This document shows, in pieces, positions 1 to 5,251 of a DNA stretch of 8,558 nt; position 1 is the stretch's first letter, and each line of letters opens with the position of its first letter. The DNA lies in the NCBI GenBank assembly GCA_955651875.1, contig CATPAP010000258.1:1-8558 (forward strand), in the 5' to 3' direction. Under the pieces are notes generated by a model, which worked only from the letters and a program-made list of their open reading frames with translations, did not search any database and was not told the DNA's origin. Position numbers and translations under genes: made by a program. The stretch is from Candidatus Dormiibacterota bacterium. Lineage in GTDB: Bacteria; Chloroflexota; Dormibacteria; Aeolococcales; Aeolococcaceae.

Positions 1-482
1 AACCACAGTACGTCGGCAAAGGCCTGGCGTAGGACGCGCCGGAGTGGGTCGCGACGCCGGGCATGACGGCGCTCGTGGATGAGCACCGCTTCGAGCTCTT
101 CGTCGTCGAGAGCTTCGACGACGCCAACGCTCAGATAGACCCGCGGCCGGACCAGGCCCGCACAGAAGGCAACGTCTGCGCCTGCAGTCAGCCGCGCCCG
201 GCCACCGAGGCGGCCGCGCGCAACGGCAGCGTCGCCCCCGTGAGCAGGCTGCAATATCGCCAGGGCGCGGCATCCTCGCACGGCCAGCCAACCGGCGCGA
301 CCGAGGACGGCTGCAGCCAGCAGCACGACCACCAGCATCGCCGGTTGCACGTCCATCCTCGACCCCATCGAGGCGGCACCCTGTTCGCACCGCCAGCCAG
401 GGCAGATGGCAGTGGCGCTGACCACGCACGAACCGAGCAGGACAACGGCGGCTGCGAGTGCCGGGAATCGGAGCTGTTTCAC
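1..482 (-). CDS. M56 (BlaR1/MecR1-type) membrane metallopeptidase, N-terminal part, cut by window edge
   Basis: This frame has no stop from a GTG at 482-480 to the left edge and encodes 160 residues. Two hydrophobic stretches (about residues 5-27 and 48-68) look like membrane segments. An HEXXH zinc-peptidase motif, HERRH, is at residues 136-140 (DNA 63-77). It is preceded by an FCAG-VRPRVYLS stretch and an acidic LDDEELEAVL helix, the usual M56 arrangement. In the BlaR1/MecR1 family this peptidase relieves repression by the cognate BlaI-type protein after sensing an external signal. The GTG overlaps the stop of the upstream BlaI-family gene by four bases (GTGA), so the pair is translationally coupled, which fits a sensor/repressor pair. 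The C-terminus lies outside the window, so whether a penicillin-binding sensor domain exists cannot be seen; many actinobacterial members lack one. Confidence 0.85.
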   Translation of the reverse strand, partial: MKQLRFPALAAAVVLLGSCVVSATAICPGWRCEQGAASMGSRMDVQPAMLVVVLLAAAVLGRAGWLAVRGCRALAILQPAHGGDAAVARGRLGGRARLTAGADVAFCAGLVRPRVYLSVGVVEALDDEELEAVLIHERRHARRRDPLRRVLRQAFADVLW

Positions 483-874
483 CGCTCGGCCAACCGACGG
501 AGGCGCTCGCGCTGTGCCGGGCTGAGGCGATCGAGCTCAGCGGCAAATGCGGCGAAGGCAGCGTCCCCGAAGCGCGCGACGGCGCGGCCTGCCTCCGTGC
601 GGCTCAAACGCTCGATCATCTGGCGCGGCTGTTCTGCCACACGGTAGCGGTGAGCGCGCGCACTCGGCGACCGCTCGACGCTCAGGATGCCCTTGGTGGC
701 GAGCCTGTTCACGGTTGTCATGACAGTCGTATAGGCGAGGTCGGAGAGGTTCTCGTGAACATCGCGGACGACGAAGGGATCAGGCAGGCGGCCCGCCCAC
801 GCCGCCTCCATGATCCGGGCCTCCAACGGTCCCAAGAGCTCGAGGGCTCGATCGCGCGCGCTTCGCACATTCAT
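479..874 (-). CDS. BlaI/MecI/CopY-family winged-helix transcriptional repressor
   Basis: The 131-residue product has the typical length of the family (120-135). Residues 14-80 form the winged helix: LGPLEARIMEAAW, then VRDVHENL, then the recognition-helix signature AYTTVMTTVNRLATKG and the wing ending RAHRYR. The C-terminal helices (82-130) match the dimerisation region. The ATG at 874 was chosen because the open frame further upstream runs through the promoter and aquaporin remnant and has no family resemblance; there is no good Shine-Dalgarno. Family members repress their own operon as dimers and are inactivated with the help of the M56 partner, which is encoded next and overlaps this gene by four bases. 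A palindrome over the promoter (902-919) suggests autorepression. The regulated stress (beta-lactam, metal, envelope) cannot be told from the sequence. Confidence 0.9.
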   Translation of the reverse strand: MNVRSARDRALELLGPLEARIMEAAWAGRLPDPFVVRDVHENLSDLAYTTVMTTVNRLATKGILSVERSPSARAHRYRVAEQPRQMIERLSRTEAGRAVARFGDAAFAAFAAELDRLSPAQRERLRRLAER

Positions 875-901
875 CCCTGTCGGCACGCGGTGCCGTACGG
901 T

Positions 902-919
902 TACTAGCCGCGGATAGTA
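902..919. promoter_or_regulatory. Probable BlaI operator over the repressor promoter
   Basis: TACTAGCCGCGGATAGTA is an 18-bp dyad. The arms TACTA/TAGTA are perfect, the centre is CCGCGG, and one base pair is mismatched. It is 27 bases upstream of the chosen repressor start. On the minus strand TACTAT (919-914) is a good -10 hexamer, so a bound dimer would block the promoter; no convincing -35 is visible. TAC/GTA-type half-sites recall known BlaI/MecI operators; that it is the true site is inference. Confidence 0.6.
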
Positions 920-989
920 CCAAACGCACATCGGCCCGTCGTATGCGGCGCGCACGCGAGCGGGCCAGGCGAGTACAGGCCGTCGGATG

Positions 990-1067
990 GCCGGAGCCGA
1001 TGACGACCATGAGCAGCAGCGCCGTGCCCAGGAACTCGGCGAGCATTCGTCGAGCGATCGACGCCAC
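990..1067 (-). pseudogene. Aquaporin (MIP family) N-terminal remnant
   Basis: A GTG at 1067, two bases after the arsM stop codon, opens a frame whose first 26 residues read as the first membrane helix of an aquaporin/glycerol channel: ARRMLAEFLGTALLLMVV followed by IGSG. After GSG (about 990) the similarity stops and the frame continues as an Arg-rich, non-membrane stretch to a stop at 780, overlapping the BlaI-family gene in another frame. Both NPA motifs and the remaining helices are missing, so no channel can be made. MIP channels are frequent partners in actinobacterial ars clusters, where they pass As(III); its position directly after arsM fits that. I read this as a gene cut by a deletion or rearrangement that brought in the BlaI/M56 pair. 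Confidence 0.6.
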
Positions 1068-1070
1068 CCC

Positions 1071-2015
1071 CTACATAGTCCCCGGCTTGCGTGCGCGGAC
1101 GAACGCGCTGACCACACGGCCGCCGTTGGCCTCCACGGATTGGAAGGCCTCGGCTTGGGCGGGGGTGTCGATGTCGCCGAGCTTCTCAGCGCTGTAGTCA
1201 CGCGTCACCTCAACGCCGATGTCGTCGAATCCAGCGTTGGCGAGGAGGGTGCGGTACGTATCCTCCTCGAGGGCGCCGGCGACGCAGCCGACCCACAGCT
1301 CCACGCTGCGCCGAGCGTCCTCAGGCAGATGGCCCTGCACGACGACGTCGGACACGGCGAAGCGCCCGCTCGGCTTCAGCACCCTGAACGCCTCACGCAG
1401 GACCTGGCCCTTGTCGGCGCTCAAATTGATGACGCAGTTGGAGATGAGTACGTCGACACTGTCGTCGGGGAGCGGGATGGCCTCGATGGTTCCCTTGAGG
1501 AACTTGACGTTCGTGGCCTTCTGCTCCGCGGCATTGCGCTCGGCAAGGGCGAGCATCTCGTCGGTCATGTCGATGCCATAGACGAAGCCGGTCGGACCGA
1601 CCCGGCGCGCGGCGAGGAGGACGTCGATGCCGCCGCCAGAACCGAGGTCAAGGACGGTCTCACCGGGGTGAAGTTGGGCCAGGGCCGTCGGGTTGCCGCA
1701 GCCGAGAGATGCCAGCACGGCGGTCGAGGGCAGCTCGGCCACCTCGTTGACGGAGTACAGGTCGCGGGTGATGACTCCCTTGTCGGCTGGACCGCAGCAA
1801 CTCGGCACACCGGCGGGTGCGCCACAACATCCGTCGGTCTCGGCGGTCAACATCGCAGCTTCGGCGCTGGTTGGTTCGGCCTGGCTTACGGCCCGCGCTG
1901 CCGCTGCGTACCGGGTACGTACCGTCTCCCGCAGCTTCTCTCCGGCCGTCTCAGATGCGTTGTCGTCGGTTGCTGTCGAGGTGTCAGTCGTCAACGGCCA
2001 GCTGCGCATGGGCAT
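1071..2015 (-). CDS. arsM: Arsenite S-adenosylmethionine methyltransferase
   Basis: The 314-residue product transfers methyl groups from SAM to trivalent arsenic in the cytoplasm. The SAM-binding motif LDLGSGGGIDVLLAARRVG is at 122-140, and an acidic GIDM follows at 147-150. The As(III)-binding cysteines expected for ArsM are C106 (LGCGNP), C194 (ISNCVINLS) and C244 (WVGCVAGAL). Two extra CC pairs at 63-64 and 73-74 resemble the N-terminal Cys-rich segment of many bacterial ArsM proteins. The first ~26 residues are not conserved-looking, so the start is uncertain: ATG 2015, ATG 2009, or TTG 1994, which overlaps the stop of the small Cys-rich ORF as TTGA. None has its own Shine-Dalgarno, so translation probably depends on coupling to that ORF. 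The gene is divergent from arsR and followed by the aquaporin remnant. Confidence 0.93.
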   Translation of the reverse strand: MPMRSWPLTTDTSTATDDNASETAGEKLRETVRTRYAAAARAVSQAEPTSAEAAMLTAETDGCCGAPAGVPSCCGPADKGVITRDLYSVNEVAELPSTAVLASLGCGNPTALAQLHPGETVLDLGSGGGIDVLLAARRVGPTGFVYGIDMTDEMLALAERNAAEQKATNVKFLKGTIEAIPLPDDSVDVLISNCVINLSADKGQVLREAFRVLKPSGRFAVSDVVVQGHLPEDARRSVELWVGCVAGALEEDTYRTLLANAGFDDIGVEVTRDYSAEKLGDIDTPAQAEAFQSVEANGGRVVSAFVRARKPGTM

Positions 2016-2053
2016 GGGCAGGGGCAGCTTCCACAGGGGCAGTCGCAGGGCAT
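1991..2053 (-). CDS. Small Cys-rich peptide upstream of arsM (putative thiol metal-binding or leader peptide)
   Basis: The 20-residue ORF reads MPCDCPCGSCPCPCPCAAGR. Cysteines sit at 3, 5, 7, 10, 12, 14 and 16, all in CxC or CxxC spacing. It has by far the best ribosome site in the area: AGGAGG at 2066-2061, seven bases before the ATG. It overlaps the 5' end of the arsM frame, and its TGA overlaps a possible arsM TTG start. I do not recognise a family. Its density of vicinal thiols resembles metallothionein-type As(III) ligands; a coupling or cysteine-sensing leader is the other reading. Caution: the coding strand is a run of near-identical hexamers (TGCCCC, TGCCCA), so low-complexity expansion could create the Cys-Pro pattern by chance. 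Confidence 0.5.
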   Translation of the reverse strand: MPCDCPCGSCPCPCPCAAGR

Positions 2054-2095
2054 CGGGCTTCCTCCTCGTATCGAAGACCGTCGATCAATGCCGGA

Positions 2096-2125
2096 ACGGT
2101 ACGCCTTCGCATCGACGCCTGTCAA
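2096..2125 (-). promoter_or_regulatory. Promoter of the Cys-rich ORF/arsM unit
   Basis: Read on the minus strand, a perfect TTGACA (2125-2120) is followed after 18 bases by TACCGT (2101-2096), which keeps the key T, A and final T of a -10 box. This predicts a start near 2089 and a leader of about 35 bases ending in the strong AGGAGG of the small ORF. The -35 lies inside the dyad shared with arsR. Confidence 0.5.
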
Positions 2126-2143
2126 TGCGTACAATGAGTCGAT
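2106..2143 (+). promoter_or_regulatory. arsR promoter with dyad operator; leaderless start
   Basis: TACAAT (2130-2135) is a near-perfect -10 box and ends six bases before the arsR ATG at 2142, so the transcript should start at or next to the initiation codon. TTCGCA (2106-2111) at 18-base spacing is a fair -35. Two dyads overlap it: TCAATG...CAATGA (2122-2137), with the TCA/TGA ends and TG/CA steps symmetric, and an outer ATCGAC...GTCGAT (2111-2116 and 2138-2143). One ArsR dimer here would cover both the arsR -10 and the -35 of the divergent arsM promoter. The exact operator is inferred. Confidence 0.55.
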
Positions 2144-2501
2144 GACCAGCTCGACCGTCGCGACCCCACTGCTAACCCCCGACCGGGTCAAGGGTTGCTG
2201 TCAGCCGGTCGCGGCGCCGCTCTTAGAGACCCGGGTGGACGAGCTCTCCGGGATCTACAAGGTTCTCGGGGACCCGACCCGTGTCCAGATCGTCCACATC
2301 CTGGCCGCTGCGACGGAGCCGGTGTGCGTGTGCGACTTCACGGCTGCCTTCGAGCTAGGTCAGCCCACCGTCAGCCACCATCTCGGCAAGCTCCGGGACG
2401 CCGGCATCGTGACCTCGCTGAAGCGGGGCGTGTGGGCGTTCTACCAACTGAATCCCGCGATGACCCCGGCCGTTCGCGCGGCGATACAGCTGATCGACTA
2501 G
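2142..2501 (+). CDS. arsR: ArsR-family As(III)-responsive repressor
   Basis: The 119-residue product is a winged-helix repressor of the ArsR/SmtB family. Residues 34-105 contain the signature elements: IYKVLGDPTRVQIVHIL, the recognition helix QPTVSHHLGKLRDAGIV, and the wing LKRGVWAFYQL. Four cysteines are candidate As(III) ligands: C19-C20 in the N-terminal extension, as in the Corynebacterium glutamicum type, and C62/C64 in CVCDF, as in the plasmid R773 type. The protein binds DNA without metal and releases it when As(III) is bound. The ATG at 2142 has no Shine-Dalgarno but sits where a leaderless transcript would begin. It is transcribed divergently from arsM, its likely target, and lies upstream of the exchanger gene in the same direction. 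The long open frame extending upstream to 987 is antisense to arsM and is not part of the gene. Confidence 0.92.
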   Translation: MTSSTVATPLLTPDRVKGCCQPVAAPLLETRVDELSGIYKVLGDPTRVQIVHILAAATEPVCVCDFTAAFELGQPTVSHHLGKLRDAGIVTSLKRGVWAFYQLNPAMTPAVRAAIQLID

Positions 2502-2620
2502 GGGCGACCCAGCTGTAAGCCTTCGCCGCCTGGGCCACTTCCGGAGCAGCTCGCAGGGCTCTCTTTCCCTTCCCCGACACCTCAGCATTCCGGCGCTTCG
2601 GGGCATCCGTCGCGGACGTC

Positions 2621-3601
2621 ATGCCACATCGAGGACCTGAAGGCGGTGTGCCGACTACCATCCCCGCGTGTCTGCCCTTGGGTCTGTCGCGGCCTTCGTC
2701 GGCGGGCGTTTTTCTTGTGGTGGCCGCAACGGAGCGGCTTCTCGAGGGATTGGTTGGGGCGGCCCGTCTTCTCCACGTCGCCCCATTTGTGGCCAGCGCA
2801 CTGCTGTCGGGCTTGGAGGCGGAGAACGTCGCCGTCGGTCTCGCCGCTGGCAGCCGAGGCGATGCCGAGATAGCTCTCGGAACCGCCTTCGGTGGTGCGG
2901 TCTTCCTGGTGTGCTTTGCCCTCGGTCTCGGGGCGCTCATAGCGCCGCTACGGGTGTCGCTACCGAGGGGCATACCGGTTCTGCTGGCTGGGATGCCGCT
3001 CCTTGCGGGTGTCAGCCTGATCGGCGGCGTCACCTCCCGCCTGGCGGGCGGGGTGCTGTTACTTGGTTTCGTGATCGCCATGACGTACTTGGTCCGGACC
3101 GCACGGGGTCATCGATTCCTGGAAACAGAGCAGCACGATGACGATGAAGCCCGCCCCACATGGAAGATCGTCCTGTTCACCATTGGCGGCATCGTGGTCA
3201 TCACGATCGGTGGGGAGCTGGTCGCCCGCGGAGCGACCGGGGTAATCTCGGCCTTTGGCGTGCCAGCTCTTCTCATGGGGATGGTCGTGACCCCCGCCGC
3301 GAGTGAAGCCGAGGAGGTCATCCGGCAGGTCATCCCAGCGCGCCGAGGGTACCCTGACGTCGCGGCCGGCAACGTCGTCGGGACGGTCCTCTACTTCCTG
3401 CTCTTCAACCTCGGCTTGATTGCGCTGCTCACCCCGGTCGCCGTCCCTCACCTCACGCGCCTCCTCCACTGGCCCGCCCTGGTGGTCGCCTGCGCGGTGG
3501 CCGCGGTATTCCTCGCCCGTGGTCGCGTCGGACGCCTCGAAGCCGGCGTTCTCGTGGGCCTGGGGCTGGCATACGCGGCTGCGCACTTGATCCTGCGCTA
3601 G
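2621..3601 (+). CDS. CaCA-superfamily (sodium/calcium exchanger-like) membrane antiporter, 5' end uncertain
   Basis: The 326-residue frame has about ten hydrophobic segments and the two alpha-repeats of cation/Ca2+ exchangers. Repeat 1 (about 50-98) carries SGLEAEN and EIALGTAFGG. Repeat 2 (about 200-265) carries GGELVARGA, TPAASEAEE and the conserved DVAAGNVVGT. E68 and E232 align with the ion-binding glutamates, but the usual GTSxPE context is replaced in both repeats, so the ion specificity may differ. A charged loop (HDDDEAR, 172-178) separates the halves, as usual. The ATG at 2621 lacks a ribosome site, and residues 1-27 do not look like a membrane protein; a GTG at 2648 with GAAGG upstream is an alternative. 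A GTG at 2668 in another frame gives a better N-terminus and suggests a frameshift near 2701-2709. It lies 119 bases after arsR; a role in metal efflux is inference. Confidence 0.8.
   Translation: MPHRGPEGGVPTTIPACLPLGLSRPSSAGVFLVVAATERLLEGLVGAARLLHVAPFVASALLSGLEAENVAVGLAAGSRGDAEIALGTAFGGAVFLVCFALGLGALIAPLRVSLPRGIPVLLAGMPLLAGVSLIGGVTSRLAGGVLLLGFVIAMTYLVRTARGHRFLETEQHDDDEARPTWKIVLFTIGGIVVITIGGELVARGATGVISAFGVPALLMGMVVTPAASEAEEVIRQVIPARRGYPDVAAGNVVGTVLYFLLFNLGLIALLTPVAVPHLTRLLHWPALVVACAVAAVFLARGRVGRLEAGVLVGLGLAYAAAHLILR
2656..2670 (+). promoter_or_regulatory. Possible leaderless promoter of the exchanger gene
   Basis: TACCAT (2656-2661) resembles a -10 box and is followed after six bases by GTG at 2668, the same geometry as at arsR. 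The frame opened by this GTG (SALGSVAAFVGG) is the one that would give a natural N-terminus after a one-base correction. No convincing -35 is seen, so the evidence is weak. Confidence 0.3.
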
Positions 3602-3865
3602 GGCCGACGGTGGCGCTGCACGCCGTGAGGCATCGGCGGCGACTGGTCAGAGTGGGGGTCACCCGCTCTCAGCAGAATAGGGCGCTCGGAAGGAGCGAAG
3701 TGCGGCTCACTGACGTCGAGAGGCTCCATGCTCTGCCGGCGGGATTGGTGACAACTCTGACCTTTTCTGACCCCCGCGTTGACCCCCACCAGCCCGGACG
3801 AGGCGGGACTCGCATGGACGGTGAGCGCGTCAATCGGGCGGTGATCGAGATCAGGAGGGACGACC

Positions 3866-3919
3866 ATGGACGTGCGCGGACGTCCCTCACCCGAACTGGA
3901 AATGCGGTATCCGGGGTAA
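3866..3919 (+). other. 17-codon ORF with a strong ribosome site, ending inside the tRNA fragment
   Basis: AGGAGGG (3853-3859) lies six bases before an ATG at 3866. The frame codes MDVRGRPSPELEMRYPG and stops at TAA 3917-3919, in the variable arm of the tRNA piece. The ribosome site is among the best in the window, but the product is tiny and unrecognised. It may be the start of an element gene that lost its body at the junction. Confidence 0.25.
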
Positions 3920-3955
3920 CTCGGATCGAGGGTTCGAATCCCTCTCGCTCCGCCA
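3896..3955 (+). tRNA. 3' portion of tRNA-Ser(GGA), 5' half absent; probable attachment site
   Basis: The stretch folds as the 3' half of a class II tRNA. Parts in order: anticodon loop CTGGAAA (3896-3902, anticodon GGA at 3898-3900); 3' anticodon stem TGCGG (3903-3907); variable arm ATCCG...CGGAT (3909-3926); T stem-loop GAGGG-TTCGAAT-CCCTC (3928-3944); 3' acceptor strand TCGCTCC (3945-3951); discriminator G; encoded CCA (3953-3955). No GGAGCGA acceptor strand or D-arm lies within the normal distance upstream; the five bases before the loop pair with the anticodon stem at four of five positions. It cannot make a functional tRNA. Isolated tRNA 3' ends are left at the far end of elements that integrate by tyrosine recombinase into tRNA genes; an intact tRNA-Ser would be expected to the left, outside the window. 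Confidence 0.75.
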
Positions 3956-3979
3956 AATCCCTTATGCAACAAGGGATTT
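3955..3979 (+). terminator. Perfect 9-bp hairpin directly after the tRNA CCA
   Basis: AAATCCCTT (3955-3963) pairs fully with AAGGGATTT (3971-3979) across a seven-base loop, ATGCAAC. It begins at the last base of the tRNA CCA. It is placed like a tRNA terminator, but the stem is AT-rich at its base and no T-run follows, so it might instead belong to the recombination site. Confidence 0.5.
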
Positions 3980-4395
3980 CCGATCCTTGGCGGCACAGCT
4001 TTTGCGGCGATTGACAAGATCAAATGCCGGCAATTTGACCCCCACGGTGACTCCGCTTGGTCCCCCGGTGAACGTGGATGGACGCTCCCGGACGGGCTGC
4101 TCATTACGTCCAAAAGGCGGTGATAACGCGCAACCCCGTTGAGCGATCCGTGGGAATCCGGATCCGACACCCTGGCGTGTCAACGAGTTCATTGGCACCG
4201 GAACTCGCGCCTCGGCTTCTTGCTCGTCCGGCTGTCAAAAACGCTCTCGTTTCGGTTCAGCCGTGAACACACGGCTTGTTCCGGGTCCGTCTGACCGGAT
4301 CAGCGTGCCAGCCGGCGGCTATACCTGAAACACCGGAGTCGGGGTCGCTCTCCGATGATTGCTTGGACCAAGTGGTCGCTCCCGGGCGAGCCTGA

Positions 4396-5247
4396 TCAGG
4401 GTGGAGGCGCCGAGTGATCAGCAGCTCCACCGCGGATCTCGTCTCGACCCCCGCTCGGAGTAGCCGTCGCGTAGATGACGTCGTCTTTGTCGGTTAGCGC
4501 ATCCTCGTCCAACCCCAAGAGGCGCTGACAAGCACGACTGATGCAACTATCGCGCGGTTGCGGGTCCAGGGTCGCCAGACGCCGACCTGGCGCACCGAGG
4601 CTGGTACGCAGTGCAACAACTTGCTCCACGGTCATCAATTGGCGCCACGGCTCAACGTGGAGGGAGAGAGTGCGGAACCCACTACTCTCGAGCAATCCGG
4701 ACACCTTCTCGGGCGTATCCATCAAGGCGCGTGTGGATTGCGTCGGATCGGGCGGTGCCCCGTGAGCATCCAGTTCCTCGTTCCAAATGTCTTCGGCGCG
4801 AAAACTCGGTGCGGGTCCCCAGGTGGTCAGCCCGATTACACCGTCAGTCGCGAGCACCCTCCTGACCTCCCGGAGTGCGGCGACAGGGTCCGATACATGG
4901 AAGAGCATGAAAGCGAGCACGGCCACATCGAATGCTCCCGTGACAAAAGGCAGGTTCGTAACATCCGCGACCACCAGCGGAAAGTCCGGCGGGGCGAGCG
5001 AAAGCATGCCGGCGGCTGGGTCGACACCGATGATGACCGCGTGTGGCGAAGCCTTTCGTAGATACGGAAGGAGAGTTCCGACCCCGGTACCGATGTCGAC
5101 GATGTGTCGCGCCTCTCCCAACGGCAGGTCGTCAAGCAGCCGGCGACCTGCCGGCCGCAGGAGCGGTGCCCACAGGTCTCGATACGCTGCTGCGGTCGCT
5201 GTGTAGTAGCTCGCAATTCGCGAGGCACCGGTCAGCGGGGTCATCAT
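4396..5247 (-). CDS. Class I SAM-dependent methyltransferase (UbiE-like fold), substrate unknown
   Basis: The 283-residue product (ATG at 5247; ATG at 5244 also possible) is a Rossmann-fold methyltransferase. Motif I HIVDIGTGVGTLLPYL is at 48-63, the acidic end of strand 2 (VIIGVDPAAGML) at 71-82, the post-II ADVTNLPF at 94-101, and motif III VLATDGVIGLTTWG at 131-144. An open frame continues upstream to 5361 but overlaps the rhodanese gene, so the internal ATG four bases after the rhodanese stop (5254-5252) is preferred; there is no Shine-Dalgarno, which suggests translational coupling. The C-terminal ~25 residues are low-complexity. It is the last gene of a three-gene operon with a rhodanese and another methyltransferase. 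The cysteine pattern of arsenite methyltransferases is absent. The substrate is not evident. Confidence 0.85.
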   Translation of the reverse strand: MMTPLTGASRIASYYTATAAAYRDLWAPLLRPAGRRLLDDLPLGEARHIVDIGTGVGTLLPYLRKASPHAVIIGVDPAAGMLSLAPPDFPLVVADVTNLPFVTGAFDVAVLAFMLFHVSDPVAALREVRRVLATDGVIGLTTWGPAPSFRAEDIWNEELDAHGAPPDPTQSTRALMDTPEKVSGLLESSGFRTLSLHVEPWRQLMTVEQVVALRTSLGAPGRRLATLDPQPRDSCISRACQRLLGLDEDALTDKDDVIYATATPSGGRDEIRGGAADHSAPPP

Positions 5248-5251
5248 CGGT

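Larger units (their letters stand above)
3652..4045. repeat. Four dispersed TGACCCCC(A/G)C motifs flanking the tRNA fragment
   Basis: Direct copies are TGACCCCCGC at 3768-3777, TGACCCCCAC at 3780-3789 and TGACCCCCAC at 4036-4045. An inverted copy, GTGGGGGTCA, is at 3652-3661. Two copies are adjacent with a 12-base period. Such short repeats near an attachment site could be integrase or excisionase arm-type sites, but one copy lies on the presumed chromosomal side. Confidence 0.4.
3602..4395. other. Non-coding junction region around a tRNA 3' end
   Basis: No open frame here looks like a real protein. The minus-strand frames containing REGFEPS and GIRTLDPS are translations of the tRNA piece, a well-known artefact. 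The region holds the tRNA-Ser fragment (3896-3955), the hairpin (3955-3979), four TGACCCCC motifs, and a 17-codon ORF with a strong ribosome site (3866-3919). From 3980 to 4395 I see nothing beyond one motif copy (4036), a 10-bp palindrome CCTGATCAGG at 4391-4400 that overlaps the end of the next gene, and a short dyad GAACA...TGTTC near 4264-4280. No integrase or transposase remnant was recognised. Confidence 0.6.

Noticed and set aside
188..445. 85-codon minus-strand frame inside the M56 gene
   Set aside because: It is another frame of the M56 coding region; the frame with the HERRH motif and the GTGA overlap is the real one.
987..2141. Long plus-strand open frame continuous with arsR (would make a 504-residue protein)
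   Set aside because: It is antisense to arsM, whose motifs are unmistakable; only the part from 2142 matches a family.
2371..3081. 236-codon minus-strand open frame
   Set aside because: It is antisense to the exchanger gene and rich in Arg/Pro/Ser, with no recognisable domain.
3692..3698. GGAGCGA, the exact complement of the tRNA acceptor 3' strand, about 200 bases upstream
   Set aside because: The following bases do not form a D-arm or 5' anticodon strand, and the distance is far too long for one tRNA; probably chance.
3598..4198. Minus-strand frames containing REGFEPS and GIRTLDPS across the tRNA
   Set aside because: These peptides are translations of the tRNA T-arm and acceptor sequence, a frequent false gene call.
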